Positions 34,234-43,949 of a DNA stretch of 64,000 nucleotides are shown one piece after another. Below the pieces are notes generated by a model. That model made no database searches. It was not told where the DNA came from and worked only from the letters and a program-made list of their open reading frames with translations. This stretch comes from Gemmatimonadota bacterium. GTDB lineage: Bacteria > Gemmatimonadota > Gemmatimonadetes > Longimicrobiales > Gaopeijiaceae. How positions within the stretch are numbered: the first letter of the stretch is position 1; each line of letters begins with the position of its first letter. The stretch lies in contig JAJCZZ010000016.1 of NCBI GenBank assembly GCA_029262115.1, positions 62,001 to 126,000 on the forward strand, written 5' to 3'. A program made the position numbers and the translations under genes.

Positions 34234-35375
34234 AGAGCTGGGTGGGCCTCACGGCCCTCGCGATGGTTGCCGCCGGAGCGAACGTGCTCCCGGTGACTGG
34301 ACCTGAGATCAACACCTCGGAGCCCGAACTGCCCGAGGCGTCGGTTCACCGCCAACTCATGGCGGAGTCGTCCCGGCTGGAGCGCAAGCTGCAGCGTCGG
34401 GGCTGGGTGGATTCACTGTCAGCCTTGACGATCGCGGCAGCCGGGACCGACGACGGCTTCGTATTCGGGGGGCCGGACCGGGTGCCCGTCGATCAGTTGG
34501 ACAAACGAGAGCGTCGAATTCGGGAGGAGTCGCGATTGCTCGGGGGGGTACGGTCCGATGTGGGGCTCGGCTTCTTCGTGCAGTCCCGGTCGGTCGGGGC
34601 GGTCGGCGAGCGCTCCGCCAAGGACGGTCGACTGAGCCAGGAGATTTACATCGGCCGGAGGGACGGCGTGGCCTACTGCATGAATCTCGTCGTTTCCGGT
34701 CAGGGTCGGGTCGCTTCGGCGCTTCGCGACCTCGGCCAGCTGGAGACGGCGAGCGTCCAGGGACCATGCCACCTCGCCGCGCGCTTCGGCCCTCCGGGTC
34801 CGGGCATCCTCGCGTGGCTGAAAGGTGGAGGGATTGAGTTCGCTCGCCAGCCGGCCGGTTTCACATCTGCCCGGAACCTGAGAGCCTTCTACCAGGGTAC
34901 GCGTGCCTTCGGCGTCAAGTGGGCGCCGTTCGTCCAGTTGGCGCCCATGGACGCGGCCCGTTGTAGAGCGGGTATCGTGGACGGGTGTGGGGCGGTCCTC
35001 GTCGACCCCGACTTCGGGCGGTTCGGCTCTACGCGGGCTGATCTCGGCGCCCACCCTGAACTGGTGGGTGAAATCCGCTCGACCTACGGCTCCCCCTTCG
35101 GGCCGTTCGACGACACGATCCTCGCAGACCTCGCCGCCGACTTCGGCGACGAGCGTTTCGAACGCTTCTGGACGTCCGATGCCTCGTTCGAGGAAGCATT
35201 CGAGACGGCGTTCGACACGTCCCCCGGAGATTGGATGACCGGGTGGGCCGCTCGGAATCTCTGGATGGAGGCACGGGGACCCGGAGTGAAGAGAGGCTCG
35301 CTGATGGGCTCCATGCTCCTGGTGTCGCTGTGCGGTCTACTCGGCGCGGCGTGGGCTGGTACGCGGGAGGTCTGA
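34218..35375 (+). CDS. Envelope protein with signal peptide and C-terminal membrane anchor (member 2)
   Basis: About 385 residues. A hydrophobic leader (WVGLTALAMVAAGANVL) precedes a body with paired cysteines (DAARCRAGIVDGCGAVL) and a C-terminal anchor (GSLMGSMLLVSLCGLLGAAW) ending TREV. I do not recognise the family. It is the last gene of the operon and shares the layout of the preceding protein, including the W-x-x-W segment followed by GV and GSL before the anchor. GAGGAG lies six bases before the chosen ATG at 34218; an ATG at 34230, which overlaps the upstream stop as ATGA, is also possible. Confidence 0.75.
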   Translation: MAFGMKSWVGLTALAMVAAGANVLPVTGPEINTSEPELPEASVHRQLMAESSRLERKLQRRGWVDSLSALTIAAAGTDDGFVFGGPDRVPVDQLDKRERRIREESRLLGGVRSDVGLGFFVQSRSVGAVGERSAKDGRLSQEIYIGRRDGVAYCMNLVVSGQGRVASALRDLGQLETASVQGPCHLAARFGPPGPGILAWLKGGGIEFARQPAGFTSARNLRAFYQGTRAFGVKWAPFVQLAPMDAARCRAGIVDGCGAVLVDPDFGRFGSTRADLGAHPELVGEIRSTYGSPFGPFDDTILADLAADFGDERFERFWTSDASFEEAFETAFDTSPGDWMTGWAARNLWMEARGPGVKRGSLMGSMLLVSLCGLLGAAWAGTREV

Positions 35376-35771
35376 GGCGGCAGATCTCAGCCCCACCTGA
35401 ATTGCCGTCCCCAATGCCGCGGGGTGTGCGGGATCCGCCGCGGTGCGCGACACCCATATCCGACACTCGGAATGGGCGCGCCTGGACTGACGGGCTGGAC
35501 AATCGAGCACTGCTGTGCAAGCGTGTAACAACGGTACCGGTTCGTTTGAGTACGCGGTTCGCTGCTATACTGCATCGTACGCCGATACTCTGCCCGGCAT
35601 GGCCCATCCACCCTCAACCGTGTCCACCCCCCACCGTGACACAAATCCGAGTCGGCCGCGGTCGAGGACCCGTGGCCTACGTCCGTATCGGGAGCGACAT
35701 ACCTGATGCCGAACGTCCGGCGCCAGGTCCTGCCTTTGATGGTGGAGACGCGAGGTGATGGAAGGACAGCG
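35376..35771. other. Non-coding gap before the hybrid kinase gene
   Basis: Nearly 400 bp without a supportable gene; frames crossing it show no recognisable domain. A TATACT hexamer at 35566-35571 is the best -10-like element for the downstream kinase, with only a weak CGTTTG 17 bp before it. No convincing terminator or RNA gene was seen. Confidence 0.5.
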
Positions 35772-38144
35772 ATGACGGAGTCCGGGATCCCGGACTCCGA
35801 GCGGCTTGCGGCCGCGCAGAGGGTGCTGGATCACGACCCGGCGGCCCAGGAGACCTACAATCGCCTGGTAGAACTCGCCGCGCGCGCGCTGAATGCGCCC
35901 ATCGCGGAGGTCACTCTGATCCTCGATGACCGCCAGGTGTCGCTCAGTTCGCGGGGGCCTGACCAGTATTGGTCGAAAGGTCGCGAAATCCCCCTCGAAT
36001 ACTCCCTGTGCAAGAACGCCGTGACCACGGGGCTACCCCTCCTGATCACGGATGCAGCGACACACCCCCTTACGAGGGAGTGGCCACCGGAGGCCAAAGG
36101 CGACATCCGGTCCTACGCTTCCGTACCATTGACTGTGTCGGGCGACCTCGTCATGGGGTCGCTGTGTGTGCTGGATACCGAACCGCGTGACTGGGCTCCG
36201 GAGGAGGTCGACCTCCTCCGCGGCCTTGGAGAGTTCGTCGTTCGCGAGATGCACCGCCGAGGGGTTGATCAGGAGCGAATCAACGAACTCGTGGATGCAG
36301 TCGACTCCGCGAACGACGGCATCTTCACACTCACGACCTCCGGAGCGGTCACGACCTGGAGCGACGCGTGCGTCCGCCTCTTCCACCTCCCGAAGGAGGA
36401 TGCCATCGGGCGGCACTTTCACGATAGGGTTTCCGGACGAGAGCCCCGGGGCGTCGCTGAAGCGCTGGCCCGGGTCGCGAATGGAGATCCCGCGTACTGG
36501 GAGGAGCACCGCGACCACGCTGGGGCCGACGGGCGTGACTTTTCCTTCAGGCTCTCACCCCGTTACGACCTGGGTGACCGACTGTGCGGAGTGCTCGCCG
36601 TCGTCCAGGACATCACCGACCGGACTCAAGCGAATCTGGCCGTCCGAAAACAGGAAGCCCGCTTCCGATCCATCATCGAGAACAGTTCGGACCTGATCAC
36701 GATCACCGATTCTGAGGGGACGATCATGTACATGAGTCCCTCAGTGCACCGAATCCTGGGCTTCGAGCCGGAGGAACTGGTCGGACGAAGTAGCCTCGAT
36801 CTGGTCCATGAAGACGATATAGGTAGTCTGGAACTCTCAATGAGCCAGCTACTCGGCGCTGGACTCGACCTCAGGACGACGACGTACAGACACAGGCACA
36901 AGGACGGTTCCTGGGTCACGCTCGAAATCGAGGGTCGGAACCTTCTGGATCAGGTCGACGTGGAGGGCGTCGTCTTGAACGCCCGAGACGTGACCGAGAG
37001 AAACGAGGTACGCGAGCGTCTTGCTCAAGCACAGAAGCTCGAGTCTTTGGGCCGCTTGGCCGGTGGGGTCGCCCATGACTTCAACAATCTGCTCACTGCT
37101 CTTCGCGCGAATCTCGGCTTCCTACGGATCATCGCGCCCGAGGAGAGTGGTGAGCTCACGGCCGAGCTCAACGCGATGTCGAGCACCTTGACCCGGGCGA
37201 AGCGTCTGACCCAGCAGTTGCTTTCCTTCGGAGAACGACAGGTGAGCCCTGTGGAAACCCTCGACGTGCGCGAGGAGCTACTCAACCTCCTGCCCCTCTT
37301 GGACAACATGACCGGTCCAGAGGTCGAGTTGGCTGTAGACGTCGCCGAAGGGACGTTCCTGTCGATGTCGTGCGTGCATCTGGAACAGGTTCTTACGAAT
37401 CTCGCCGTCAACGCCTCCGATGCGACCGGGGCAGGGCGCGTGACCATCACGGCGGGGGTGGAGCCCACCGAGGGCGACGGCGTCGGCAAGGAGGGTGCGG
37501 GTGAGGTGGTCGTCCTGCGTGTCGAGGACCGGGGTAGCGGCATCCCTGAGGATGTTCGTGTACGCATTTTCGACCCATTCTTCACCACGAAGTCTCCCGA
37601 GAAGGGGACCGGTCTCGGGCTTGCGACCGTGCGTGGAATCGTGGACCAGGCGGGAGGGACCATCGAGGTCGAGAGTGAGGTCGGGAAAGGAACGACCATG
37701 GTCCTCACCTTCCCGGCCGGTGGCCACCCCGCGACCGGGCCCCACGCGTCCGCGGAGGCGGAGGAAGAGACGGAGCCCGTTTCCTGCACCGTCCTGGTGG
37801 TGGACGATGATCGGGACGTGCGCAGGGTGGTCGGCCGAATCCTGTCGCGTTGGGGCTACGAAGTGATCGAAGCCGCGTCTGGCGCAGAGGCGATGGAGCG
37901 GCACGGTAGCACGGACGGCGGGGTCGACCTGCTCCTTTCAGATATCATGATGCCCGGGATGAGCGGGCTCTTGCTGGCGTCTCATCTGAGGGAACAGCAC
38001 CCGGAGCTGCGTGTCCTCTTCACCTCCGGCTTCGCTCCAGCGTCCGTCGCGACCGAGGAGCCGGTCCCGCCCGACGCGCATTTTCTCGAGAAGCCCTTCG
38101 AGCCACTGGAGTTGGTCGCTGCGGTCCGACGGGTCATGGCGTAG
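35772..38144 (+). CDS. Hybrid sensor kinase (GAF, PAS, PAS, HisKA, HATPase, receiver)
   Basis: A 790-residue cytoplasmic kinase without membrane helices. Domain order: GAF (about 20-165; EYSLCKNAVTTGLPLLITDA, IRSYASVPLTVSGDLVMGSLCVLD), two PAS domains (about 175-300 and 300-420; IIENSSDLITITDSEG, MYMSPSVHRILGFEPEELVG), HisKA with GGVAHDFNNLLTA (His435), HATPase with GTGLGLATVRGIV, and a C-terminal receiver with DLLLSDIMMPGMSG (Asp724). The GAF with a conserved CKNAV segment resembles light- or small-molecule-binding GAFs in soluble kinases. No DNA-binding partner is adjacent. GGAAGGA six bases upstream supports the ATG at 35772 over the longer frame. Confidence 0.92.
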   Translation: MTESGIPDSERLAAAQRVLDHDPAAQETYNRLVELAARALNAPIAEVTLILDDRQVSLSSRGPDQYWSKGREIPLEYSLCKNAVTTGLPLLITDAATHPLTREWPPEAKGDIRSYASVPLTVSGDLVMGSLCVLDTEPRDWAPEEVDLLRGLGEFVVREMHRRGVDQERINELVDAVDSANDGIFTLTTSGAVTTWSDACVRLFHLPKEDAIGRHFHDRVSGREPRGVAEALARVANGDPAYWEEHRDHAGADGRDFSFRLSPRYDLGDRLCGVLAVVQDITDRTQANLAVRKQEARFRSIIENSSDLITITDSEGTIMYMSPSVHRILGFEPEELVGRSSLDLVHEDDIGSLELSMSQLLGAGLDLRTTTYRHRHKDGSWVTLEIEGRNLLDQVDVEGVVLNARDVTERNEVRERLAQAQKLESLGRLAGGVAHDFNNLLTALRANLGFLRIIAPEESGELTAELNAMSSTLTRAKRLTQQLLSFGERQVSPVETLDVREELLNLLPLLDNMTGPEVELAVDVAEGTFLSMSCVHLEQVLTNLAVNASDATGAGRVTITAGVEPTEGDGVGKEGAGEVVVLRVEDRGSGIPEDVRVRIFDPFFTTKSPEKGTGLGLATVRGIVDQAGGTIEVESEVGKGTTMVLTFPAGGHPATGPHASAEAEEETEPVSCTVLVVDDDRDVRRVVGRILSRWGYEVIEAASGAEAMERHGSTDGGVDLLLSDIMMPGMSGLLLASHLREQHPELRVLFTSGFAPASVATEEPVPPDAHFLEKPFEPLELVAAVRRVMA

Positions 38145-38147
38145 GGC

Positions 38148-38432
38148 ATGCGGTCCGGCGTGGTGGTCTCGGCAGTCGTCGCGTTCGTCTTCTCGGGTTG
38201 CGGCATCTTGACGCCCGACCTGTCGGAGATCGGAACCGTGGAGTTTCTCGACCTGGAAGGTGGTTGCTGGGTGCTGGAAACGGAGCGCGCGACCTACTCC
38301 CCGATCAACCTTCCTGACTCGCTACGAATAGACGGCCTCGACGTGCGCTTCGAGGCCGACTTCGTCGACGACGTGGCCGGCTTCTGTCCGGGGCGGATCA
38401 TCCAGCTCGAGAGGATTTCGCGGATCGAGTAG
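38148..38432 (+). CDS. Small lipoprotein, unknown function
   Basis: A 94-residue protein with a lipoprotein leader (VVSAVVAFVFSGCGIL) and a compact domain: GGCWVLETERATYSPINLP, IDGLDVRFEADF, then FCPGRIIQLERI. Two internal cysteines may form a disulfide. I do not recognise a named family. It begins three bases after the kinase stop and may be co-transcribed. Confidence 0.7.
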   Translation: MRSGVVVSAVVAFVFSGCGILTPDLSEIGTVEFLDLEGGCWVLETERATYSPINLPDSLRIDGLDVRFEADFVDDVAGFCPGRIIQLERISRIE

Positions 38433-38513
38433 GCCGTGCGCACACGGACAGTGTCGTGGCCATGAGTCCAACGAGACCGCCACGCATGAGGCTCGATCCA
38501 AGCATATCCAACG

Positions 38514-38786
38514 CTACTCGGTCCGCCAGAACTCGGCAATCCGGGACTCGAGACGCCCACGGGCTCCGTCCACGTCACCCGCAGGACGAGAACCGAGCTC
38601 GTCCCTCAGACGCTCGACGAGCGCGCCGTACTCGCCGCCAAACCTGGCGCAGTTGTCGCATCCCCGGAGGTGGCCCTCGACCTGTTCCAGCCGCGCGGGT
38701 GACAGTTCTCCAGCGACATACTCGTCGAGGAGGGCCAGGACATCCCGGCAACGCAGTCCGGCCACCATTCGATCCAACTCAGGCAC
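38514..38786 (-). CDS. Anti-sigma factor with zinc-finger domain
   Basis: A 90-residue soluble protein with the ZAS-type zinc motif: LRCRDVLALLDEYVAGELSPARLEQVEGHLRGCDNCARF (His, and Cys-x-x-Cys), followed by a helix. It overlaps the ECF sigma gene by 8 nt, the normal arrangement in which the anti-sigma factor binds and holds its cognate sigma. No membrane segment is present, so signal sensing would be cytoplasmic, for example redox at the zinc site. Confidence 0.88.
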   Translation of the reverse strand: MPELDRMVAGLRCRDVLALLDEYVAGELSPARLEQVEGHLRGCDNCARFGGEYGALVERLRDELGSRPAGDVDGARGRLESRIAEFWRTE

Positions 38787-39393
38787 GCCCCACCTCCGCC
38801 CTCAGAATGCCCATCAGCTCGAGCCGCGCCCGGTGCAGTCGGCTCTTCATCGCGGCCAGGCTCAACTCCAGCGCCTCTGCCGTCTCTTCCCCGGAAAGGC
38901 CCGCGATATCGCGAAGGCGAATGACCTCCTGTTGGTCCATGGAGAGCCGAGCGAGCGCCCACTCGAGCTCGTCGTGGGCCGCCAGTCGCTCCACGAAGTC
39001 CGACCTCGTGCCCCACCCCGCGCGCTCCCCGAGGACCTCCAGAGAATCGAAGTCCTCGGGGTCGTCCACCCGCCTTCGGTGCTGCCTACGCAAGGCGTTG
39101 CGAGCGATGGCGAACAGCCATCCCCTCGCCGTGCCCGAATCGGCAAACGTCACCGCACTCCGCCAGGCGGAAATGAAGCATTCCTGGAGCGCGTCCTCCG
39201 CGTCGGCGGGCTGCGCGTTCAGTGACAGCAGGAGTCGGTGGACCGCGCTCGCATGCCGGTTCATGAAGATGCCGAACGCAGCGCGGTCCCCGCCCGCGCT
39301 CAACTCGAGCAGGTGGGCATCGCTAGTGCGGTGCTTCGGAAGTTCGCGAGCCACCGAGAGAGCCGAGGCGCCGGATCCTGGTAGGCGCGACAA
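38779..39393 (-). CDS. ECF RNA polymerase sigma factor
   Basis: A 204-residue group 4 sigma factor. Region 2 is visible at FMNRHASAVHRLLLSLNAQPADAEDALQECFISAWR and ARGWLFAIARNALRRQHRRR; region 4 at LARLSMDQQEVIRLRDIAGLSGEETAEALELSLAAMKSRLHRARLEL. Adjacent to a zinc-finger anti-sigma factor whose gene begins within its last codons. Target promoters unknown. Confidence 0.93.
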   Translation of the reverse strand: MSRLPGSGASALSVARELPKHRTSDAHLLELSAGGDRAAFGIFMNRHASAVHRLLLSLNAQPADAEDALQECFISAWRSAVTFADSGTARGWLFAIARNALRRQHRRRVDDPEDFDSLEVLGERAGWGTRSDFVERLAAHDELEWALARLSMDQQEVIRLRDIAGLSGEETAEALELSLAAMKSRLHRARLELMGILRAEVGRA

Positions 39394-39485
39394 CGAGGAA
39401 TAGCACCGCTACTTCGAGGAGAAGCAACGACCCAGGGCCGGATGCATCGGCTCCCGAATGGCCGAGACACTTCCGAAACAGCGCA

Positions 39486-39698
39486 CTAACAGCTTCCGTC
39501 ACGTGGGCATGTGCTGAGGCCGAACACCGAGTAGATCGGGCATGTGCCCACGATTCCCGTCACGAGGGGTACGAGTCCGATCCATCCCCACACCGTCCTG
39601 GGTCCGACGAACACCAGACTCAGCAGGCCGAGGCCGAGAACCACCCTCGCGACCCGCTCCATCTGATGCTCGTTCCTGGCAAAGAATCCTGTGTCCAT
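39486..39698 (-). CDS. DUF2892 family membrane protein
   Basis: A 70-residue protein with two hydrophobic helices (VARVVLGLGLLSLVFVG and WIGLVPLVTGIVGTCPIYSVFG) and the typical ending GTCPIYSVFGLSTC. DUF2892 proteins are small inner-membrane proteins, sometimes fused or linked to rhodaneses; function is unsettled. It stands alone between the ECF sigma gene and pckA, on the same strand. Confidence 0.9.
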   Translation of the reverse strand: MDTGFFARNEHQMERVARVVLGLGLLSLVFVGPRTVWGWIGLVPLVTGIVGTCPIYSVFGLSTCPRDGSC

Positions 39699-39771
39699 TT
39701 CAGTCTCCCGTTCGAAGGGTCTCTTCCGTACCTGGGAGAGCCAGAAAGCGGGGCCGAGGATTCAGAACCCT

Positions 39772-41394
39772 CTATCGCGGACCGGCCTTCCTCACGGCGT
39801 CGGGGAGCTCGTCGGCGAACCGCTCGAAGTTCTCCTTGAACATCGAGGCGAGCTGCTCGGCCTGTCTGTCGTAGGCGTCCTTGTCCTTCCACGTATTCCG
39901 TGGCGTGAGAACGTCAGTGGGGACGCCTGGCACCGTGTTCGGAATCTGGAGCCCGAACACCGGGTCGGCCCGTGTGGGCACTTCGTCCAGTTCGCCGGCT
40001 AGAGCCGCCTTCACCATGGTGCGGGTGTGCTTCAGCGACATCCGATTGCCTTCGCCGTACTTTCCGCCCGTCCACCCAGTGTTGACCAGCCACACCTTGG
40101 CTCCGGTCTCGCGGAGTCGTTCTCCCAGCATCTCGGCGTACACGCTCGGGTGGCGGGGAAGAAACGGTGCCCCGAAACAGGCGCTGAAGGCCGCCTTGGG
40201 CTCGGTCACGCCTCGCTCCGTACCCGCGAGTTTGGCCGTGTACCCCGACAGGAAGTGGTACATGGCCTGTTCCGGCGTCAGCCGGGAGATCGGAGGTAGA
40301 ACCCCGTACGCGTCGGCGGTCAGGAATACGACGTTCTGCGGCTGGCCACCCATTCCCGAGGGAACAGCGTTGGGAATGTACTCGATCGGGTAGGACGCGC
40401 GCGTGTTCTCCGTGATCTCGCTATCGAAGAAGTCCATCTCCCTGGACTCCCTATCGAGGATCACGTTTTCGATGATCGTGCCGAACATCTGCGTGGCCCG
40501 GTAGATCTCGGGCTCACCCTCTTCGGTCAGCTTGATCGTCTTGGCGTAACATCCACCTTCGAAGTTGAAGACGCCGTCGTCTCCCCACCCGTGCTCGTCG
40601 TCGCCGATCAAGCCCCGGTTCGCGTCGGCGGACAGCGTCGTCTTGCCCGTGCCCGAGAGCCCGAAAAAGAGCGCGACATCGCCCTCCGGCCCGATGTTCG
40701 CGGAACAGTGCATCGGGAGCACACCCTGCTCGGGCAGGAGGTGATTCAGCACCGCGAAGATCGACTTCTTGATCTCACCGGCGTATCGCGTTCCGCACAC
40801 GATGACTTCCTGGGCGGAGAAGTTCACCGCGACACAGGTCGCCGAACGGCTGCCATGCGTCTCGGGATCGGCTTTGAAGTGGGGGGCGTGCAGCACCGTG
40901 AAATCCGGCACCAGTTCTCGCAGTTCATCCGCAGAAGGACGCCGAAACATGTTGTACGCAAAGAGCGAGTGCCAAGGGCTCTCACTCACGACCCGAACCT
41001 TGATCGCGTAGGCGTCGTTGGCACCGGCCTGCGCATCGCGAACGAAGAGATCCTGACCGTCCAGGTAGTCGACCACGTCGGCGCGCAGCGCATTCCAGTG
41101 GTCGGTGGACATGGGCACGTTGACCTTGCCCCAGTCGACGGTTTCCTCGGTCAGATCGTCGCGAACCGTGAACTTGTCGTTCGGTGAGCGACCGGTGTGG
41201 GGCGCGGTGACCGTGGAGATGGCGCCCATGTGGGCCAGGCGCCCGTCGCCTCGGGCGAAGGATTCCTCATACAGCCGCGCGGGAGACAGATTCCAGTAGA
41301 CGGTCCCGTTCGGGTCCAGTCCGTGATGATCGAGACCGTACTCGCCCGGTTCTCCGGTGGCGGCAACGGTCGGTTCCAGCGTCTCGGCGGTCAT
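39772..41394 (-). CDS. pckA: ATP-dependent phosphoenolpyruvate carboxykinase
   Basis: A 540-residue enzyme converting oxaloacetate and ATP to phosphoenolpyruvate, CO2 and ADP, the first committed step of gluconeogenesis. Landmarks: TGRSPNDKF, the kinase-1 loop FFGLSGTGKTTLSAD, the metal-binding LIGDDEHGWGDDGVFNFEGGCYAK in outline, and RASYPIEYIPNA. These define the ATP-type rather than GTP-type enzyme. The start was placed at MTAETLEP, matching family length. With the neighbouring malic enzyme it forms a C4-to-C3 metabolic pair on the same strand. Confidence 0.95.
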   Translation of the reverse strand: MTAETLEPTVAATGEPGEYGLDHHGLDPNGTVYWNLSPARLYEESFARGDGRLAHMGAISTVTAPHTGRSPNDKFTVRDDLTEETVDWGKVNVPMSTDHWNALRADVVDYLDGQDLFVRDAQAGANDAYAIKVRVVSESPWHSLFAYNMFRRPSADELRELVPDFTVLHAPHFKADPETHGSRSATCVAVNFSAQEVIVCGTRYAGEIKKSIFAVLNHLLPEQGVLPMHCSANIGPEGDVALFFGLSGTGKTTLSADANRGLIGDDEHGWGDDGVFNFEGGCYAKTIKLTEEGEPEIYRATQMFGTIIENVILDRESREMDFFDSEITENTRASYPIEYIPNAVPSGMGGQPQNVVFLTADAYGVLPPISRLTPEQAMYHFLSGYTAKLAGTERGVTEPKAAFSACFGAPFLPRHPSVYAEMLGERLRETGAKVWLVNTGWTGGKYGEGNRMSLKHTRTMVKAALAGELDEVPTRADPVFGLQIPNTVPGVPTDVLTPRNTWKDKDAYDRQAEQLASMFKENFERFADELPDAVRKAGPR

Positions 41395-41534
41395 TCTTGG
41401 GGGTCTCCAGAAATGCGCGGAGGGGCCCACCGGCGACGGTGCTGCCCCACCACCAACACGACAATTTTTTCACGAGGGCCCTCCCGAGCACGGCACCCGG
41501 GCCGGGTTTTCGGCTCCACCGACCGGGAAGGGTC

Positions 41535-43802
41535 CTAAATGTGCCCTGACTTCGCCTGACAGTCCACCGACGCCACCGTGGCCAGGTTGAGAACGTCCTG
41601 GAGAGACGACCCCCGCTGGAGAATGTGGACCGGCTCCTTCATACCCAGCAAAATCGGCCCGATCACGTCCGCGCCGCCCAGGCAATCGAGGAGTTTGTAC
41701 GCCGCGTTCGCGGCCGCCAGACCGGAGAAGACCAGCACATTGGCAGGTTTGGTGAGGTAACTGAACGGGTAGATGTTCTTGAGCTTGACCGCGTTGACCG
41801 CCGTATCCGCCTGCATCTCGCCGTCGATCTCCAGATCAGGGTGCGACTCTCGCACGAGCGCGACGGCCTCCGCCATCTTTCGCGCTTCCGCGTGATCCAC
41901 CGATCCGAAGTTCGAAAATGACACCATGGCTATCCGCGGCTCGATCTGGAGTTCCCGCGCAAAATTCGCGGTTTGCAAGGCGATGTCCGCCAAGGTGCGC
42001 GCGTCCGGGTCGATATTGACGGTCGTATCCGCCAGGAACAGCAACTCCCGATTCGGAAACGCGAGCAGGTAGAGGCCGGACACCCGTCGCACGCCGTCCG
42101 CCACGCCGATGGTCTGGAGGCTCGGGCGGAGGATCTCGCCGTAGTTGGCCTCGATTCCCGCGACCATGGCGTCAGCCTCGCCGTCCGCGACCATCGCGGC
42201 AGCGTAATAGACCGGCTTGTAGAGGTTCCAGCGTGCCTCGGAAAGCGTCAGCCCGCGGCGCCCCCGCTTCTCGAACAGCCTGTCGGCATACTCGCGGCGC
42301 TTCTCCTCCAGCGCTGCGGCATACACGATCTCGACACCGTCGAGGCTCACCCCCATCGAGTCGGCTTTCTCCCGGACGCGTTCGGGCCGCCCGAGCAGAA
42401 TGGGATGCGCGACCCCGTCCTCCACCATATGCGATGCCGCCCGGATGATGGTGCTGTTGTGACCCTCGGGTAGTACGACCCGGGCCGGCTTCCGCCTCGC
42501 CCGGTTCGACATCTGCCGCATCACCTCGTAACCCGGGCCGAGACTCGCACGGAGGCGATCGCGATACTCGTCGAGGTCGACAGTCTCCCTCGCGACTCCC
42601 GACTCCATGGCCGCTTTGGCGACCGCCGGAGCCACGTGAAAGAGGACCCGCTGGTCGAACGGCTTGGGAATCAGATACTCACGCCCGAACGCGATGTTGT
42701 TGCCATCGTAGGCACCCCGCACGGTATCCGGAACTTCCTCACGGGCCAGCGACGCCAGGGCGTTCGTGGCCGCGAGCATCATCTCTTCGTTGATACCTCG
42801 AGCACGAACGTCCAAGGCACCCCGGAAGATGAAGGGGAAGCCGAGGACGTTGTTGACCTGGTTCGGGTAATCGGATCGCCCGGTGGCCATGATGGCGTCG
42901 TCTCGAACTTCGGCAACCGCCTCGGGCAGGATCTCGGGGTCCGGGTTCGCCAGCGCGAAAATGATCGGGTCGCGCGCCATTGATTGGACATGCTCAGGTT
43001 TGAGTAGATCCTTGGCACTCAGACCGATGAAGACGTCCGCTCCCTCCATCGCGTCGGCCAGGCTCCGGCGCTCGGTCTTGCGAGCGAACGGGAGCTTGTA
43101 CTCGTTCATGTCACCGTCGCGACCCACGAAGATCACACCGTTTCGATCGACCATCAGGATGTTCTCCGGGTCGACACCGAGGCGCATGAAGTGCTGAGCC
43201 GTCGACAGCGCCGAGGCTCCGGCGCCGGAGAAGACCACTCGAACCTCTCCGATCTCCTTGCCCACCAACTCCAGCGCGTTGATCAGGGCAGCCGCGGCAA
43301 TGATCGCGGTCCCATGCTGGTCATCGTGGAAGACCGGGATATCGAGCCTCTCCTGGAGCGTGCGCTCAATGACGAAGCATTCGGGCGCCGCGATGTCTTC
43401 CAGGTTGATCCCACCGACGGTGGGCTCCAGGAGCTCGCAGAATTTGATGATGTCGTCCGGATCCTCGGACGCGACCTCGAGGTCGAAGACATCGATGCCC
43501 GCGAATCGCTTGAACAGGACGCCCTTTCCTTCCATAACGGGCTTGGCAGCGAGGGGACCGATGTTCCCGAGGCCCAGAACGGCGGTACCATTCGACACGA
43601 CTGCGACCAGATTCCCTCGAGCCGTGTATCTGAACACGTCTTGAGGGTTCTTGTGGATCTCGCGGCATGGCTCCGCAACGCCGGGAGAGTACGCCAACGA
43701 GAGTTCGCGCTGGGTTCCCACGGCCTTGGTGGGTACCACTTCGATCTTGCCCGGGCGGCCCTCCTCGTGATAGTCGAGGGCCTCCTGCCTCCTGTCTGCC
43801 AT
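41535..43802 (-). CDS. maeB: NADP-dependent malic enzyme with phosphotransacetylase-like domain
   Basis: A 755-residue bifunctional-type malic enzyme. The N-terminal part (about 1-425) has [34 protein letters not shown] and a NAD(P)-binding [17 protein letters not shown]. The C-terminal part (about 430-750) resembles phosphotransacetylase ([22 protein letters not shown]), which in MaeB proteins acts as an allosteric acetyl-CoA sensor rather than a catalyst. It converts malate to pyruvate and CO2 with reduction of NADP. It is divergent from the outer-membrane protein gene. Confidence 0.95.
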   Translation of the reverse strand: MADRRQEALDYHEEGRPGKIEVVPTKAVGTQRELSLAYSPGVAEPCREIHKNPQDVFRYTARGNLVAVVSNGTAVLGLGNIGPLAAKPVMEGKGVLFKRFAGIDVFDLEVASEDPDDIIKFCELLEPTVGGINLEDIAAPECFVIERTLQERLDIPVFHDDQHGTAIIAAAALINALELVGKEIGEVRVVFSGAGASALSTAQHFMRLGVDPENILMVDRNGVIFVGRDGDMNEYKLPFARKTERRSLADAMEGADVFIGLSAKDLLKPEHVQSMARDPIIFALANPDPEILPEAVAEVRDDAIMATGRSDYPNQVNNVLGFPFIFRGALDVRARGINEEMMLAATNALASLAREEVPDTVRGAYDGNNIAFGREYLIPKPFDQRVLFHVAPAVAKAAMESGVARETVDLDEYRDRLRASLGPGYEVMRQMSNRARRKPARVVLPEGHNSTIIRAASHMVEDGVAHPILLGRPERVREKADSMGVSLDGVEIVYAAALEEKRREYADRLFEKRGRRGLTLSEARWNLYKPVYYAAAMVADGEADAMVAGIEANYGEILRPSLQTIGVADGVRRVSGLYLLAFPNRELLFLADTTVNIDPDARTLADIALQTANFARELQIEPRIAMVSFSNFGSVDHAEARKMAEAVALVRESHPDLEIDGEMQADTAVNAVKLKNIYPFSYLTKPANVLVFSGLAAANAAYKLLDCLGGADVIGPILLGMKEPVHILQRGSSLQDVLNLATVASVDCQAKSGHI

Positions 43803-43949
43803 GGCGTGCGCTACTCCGGCTGGTCAATGGGAAACGTGATGATGGACATAGCCGTCAGCCGGTGTCAAACCTCCAGTGCGGGAGTAGATTCCCCGCAAGC
43901 CAGCCCCGCGCGTGCCCTCACTCCGTCCTACGAGCCCACACTGCACTCG

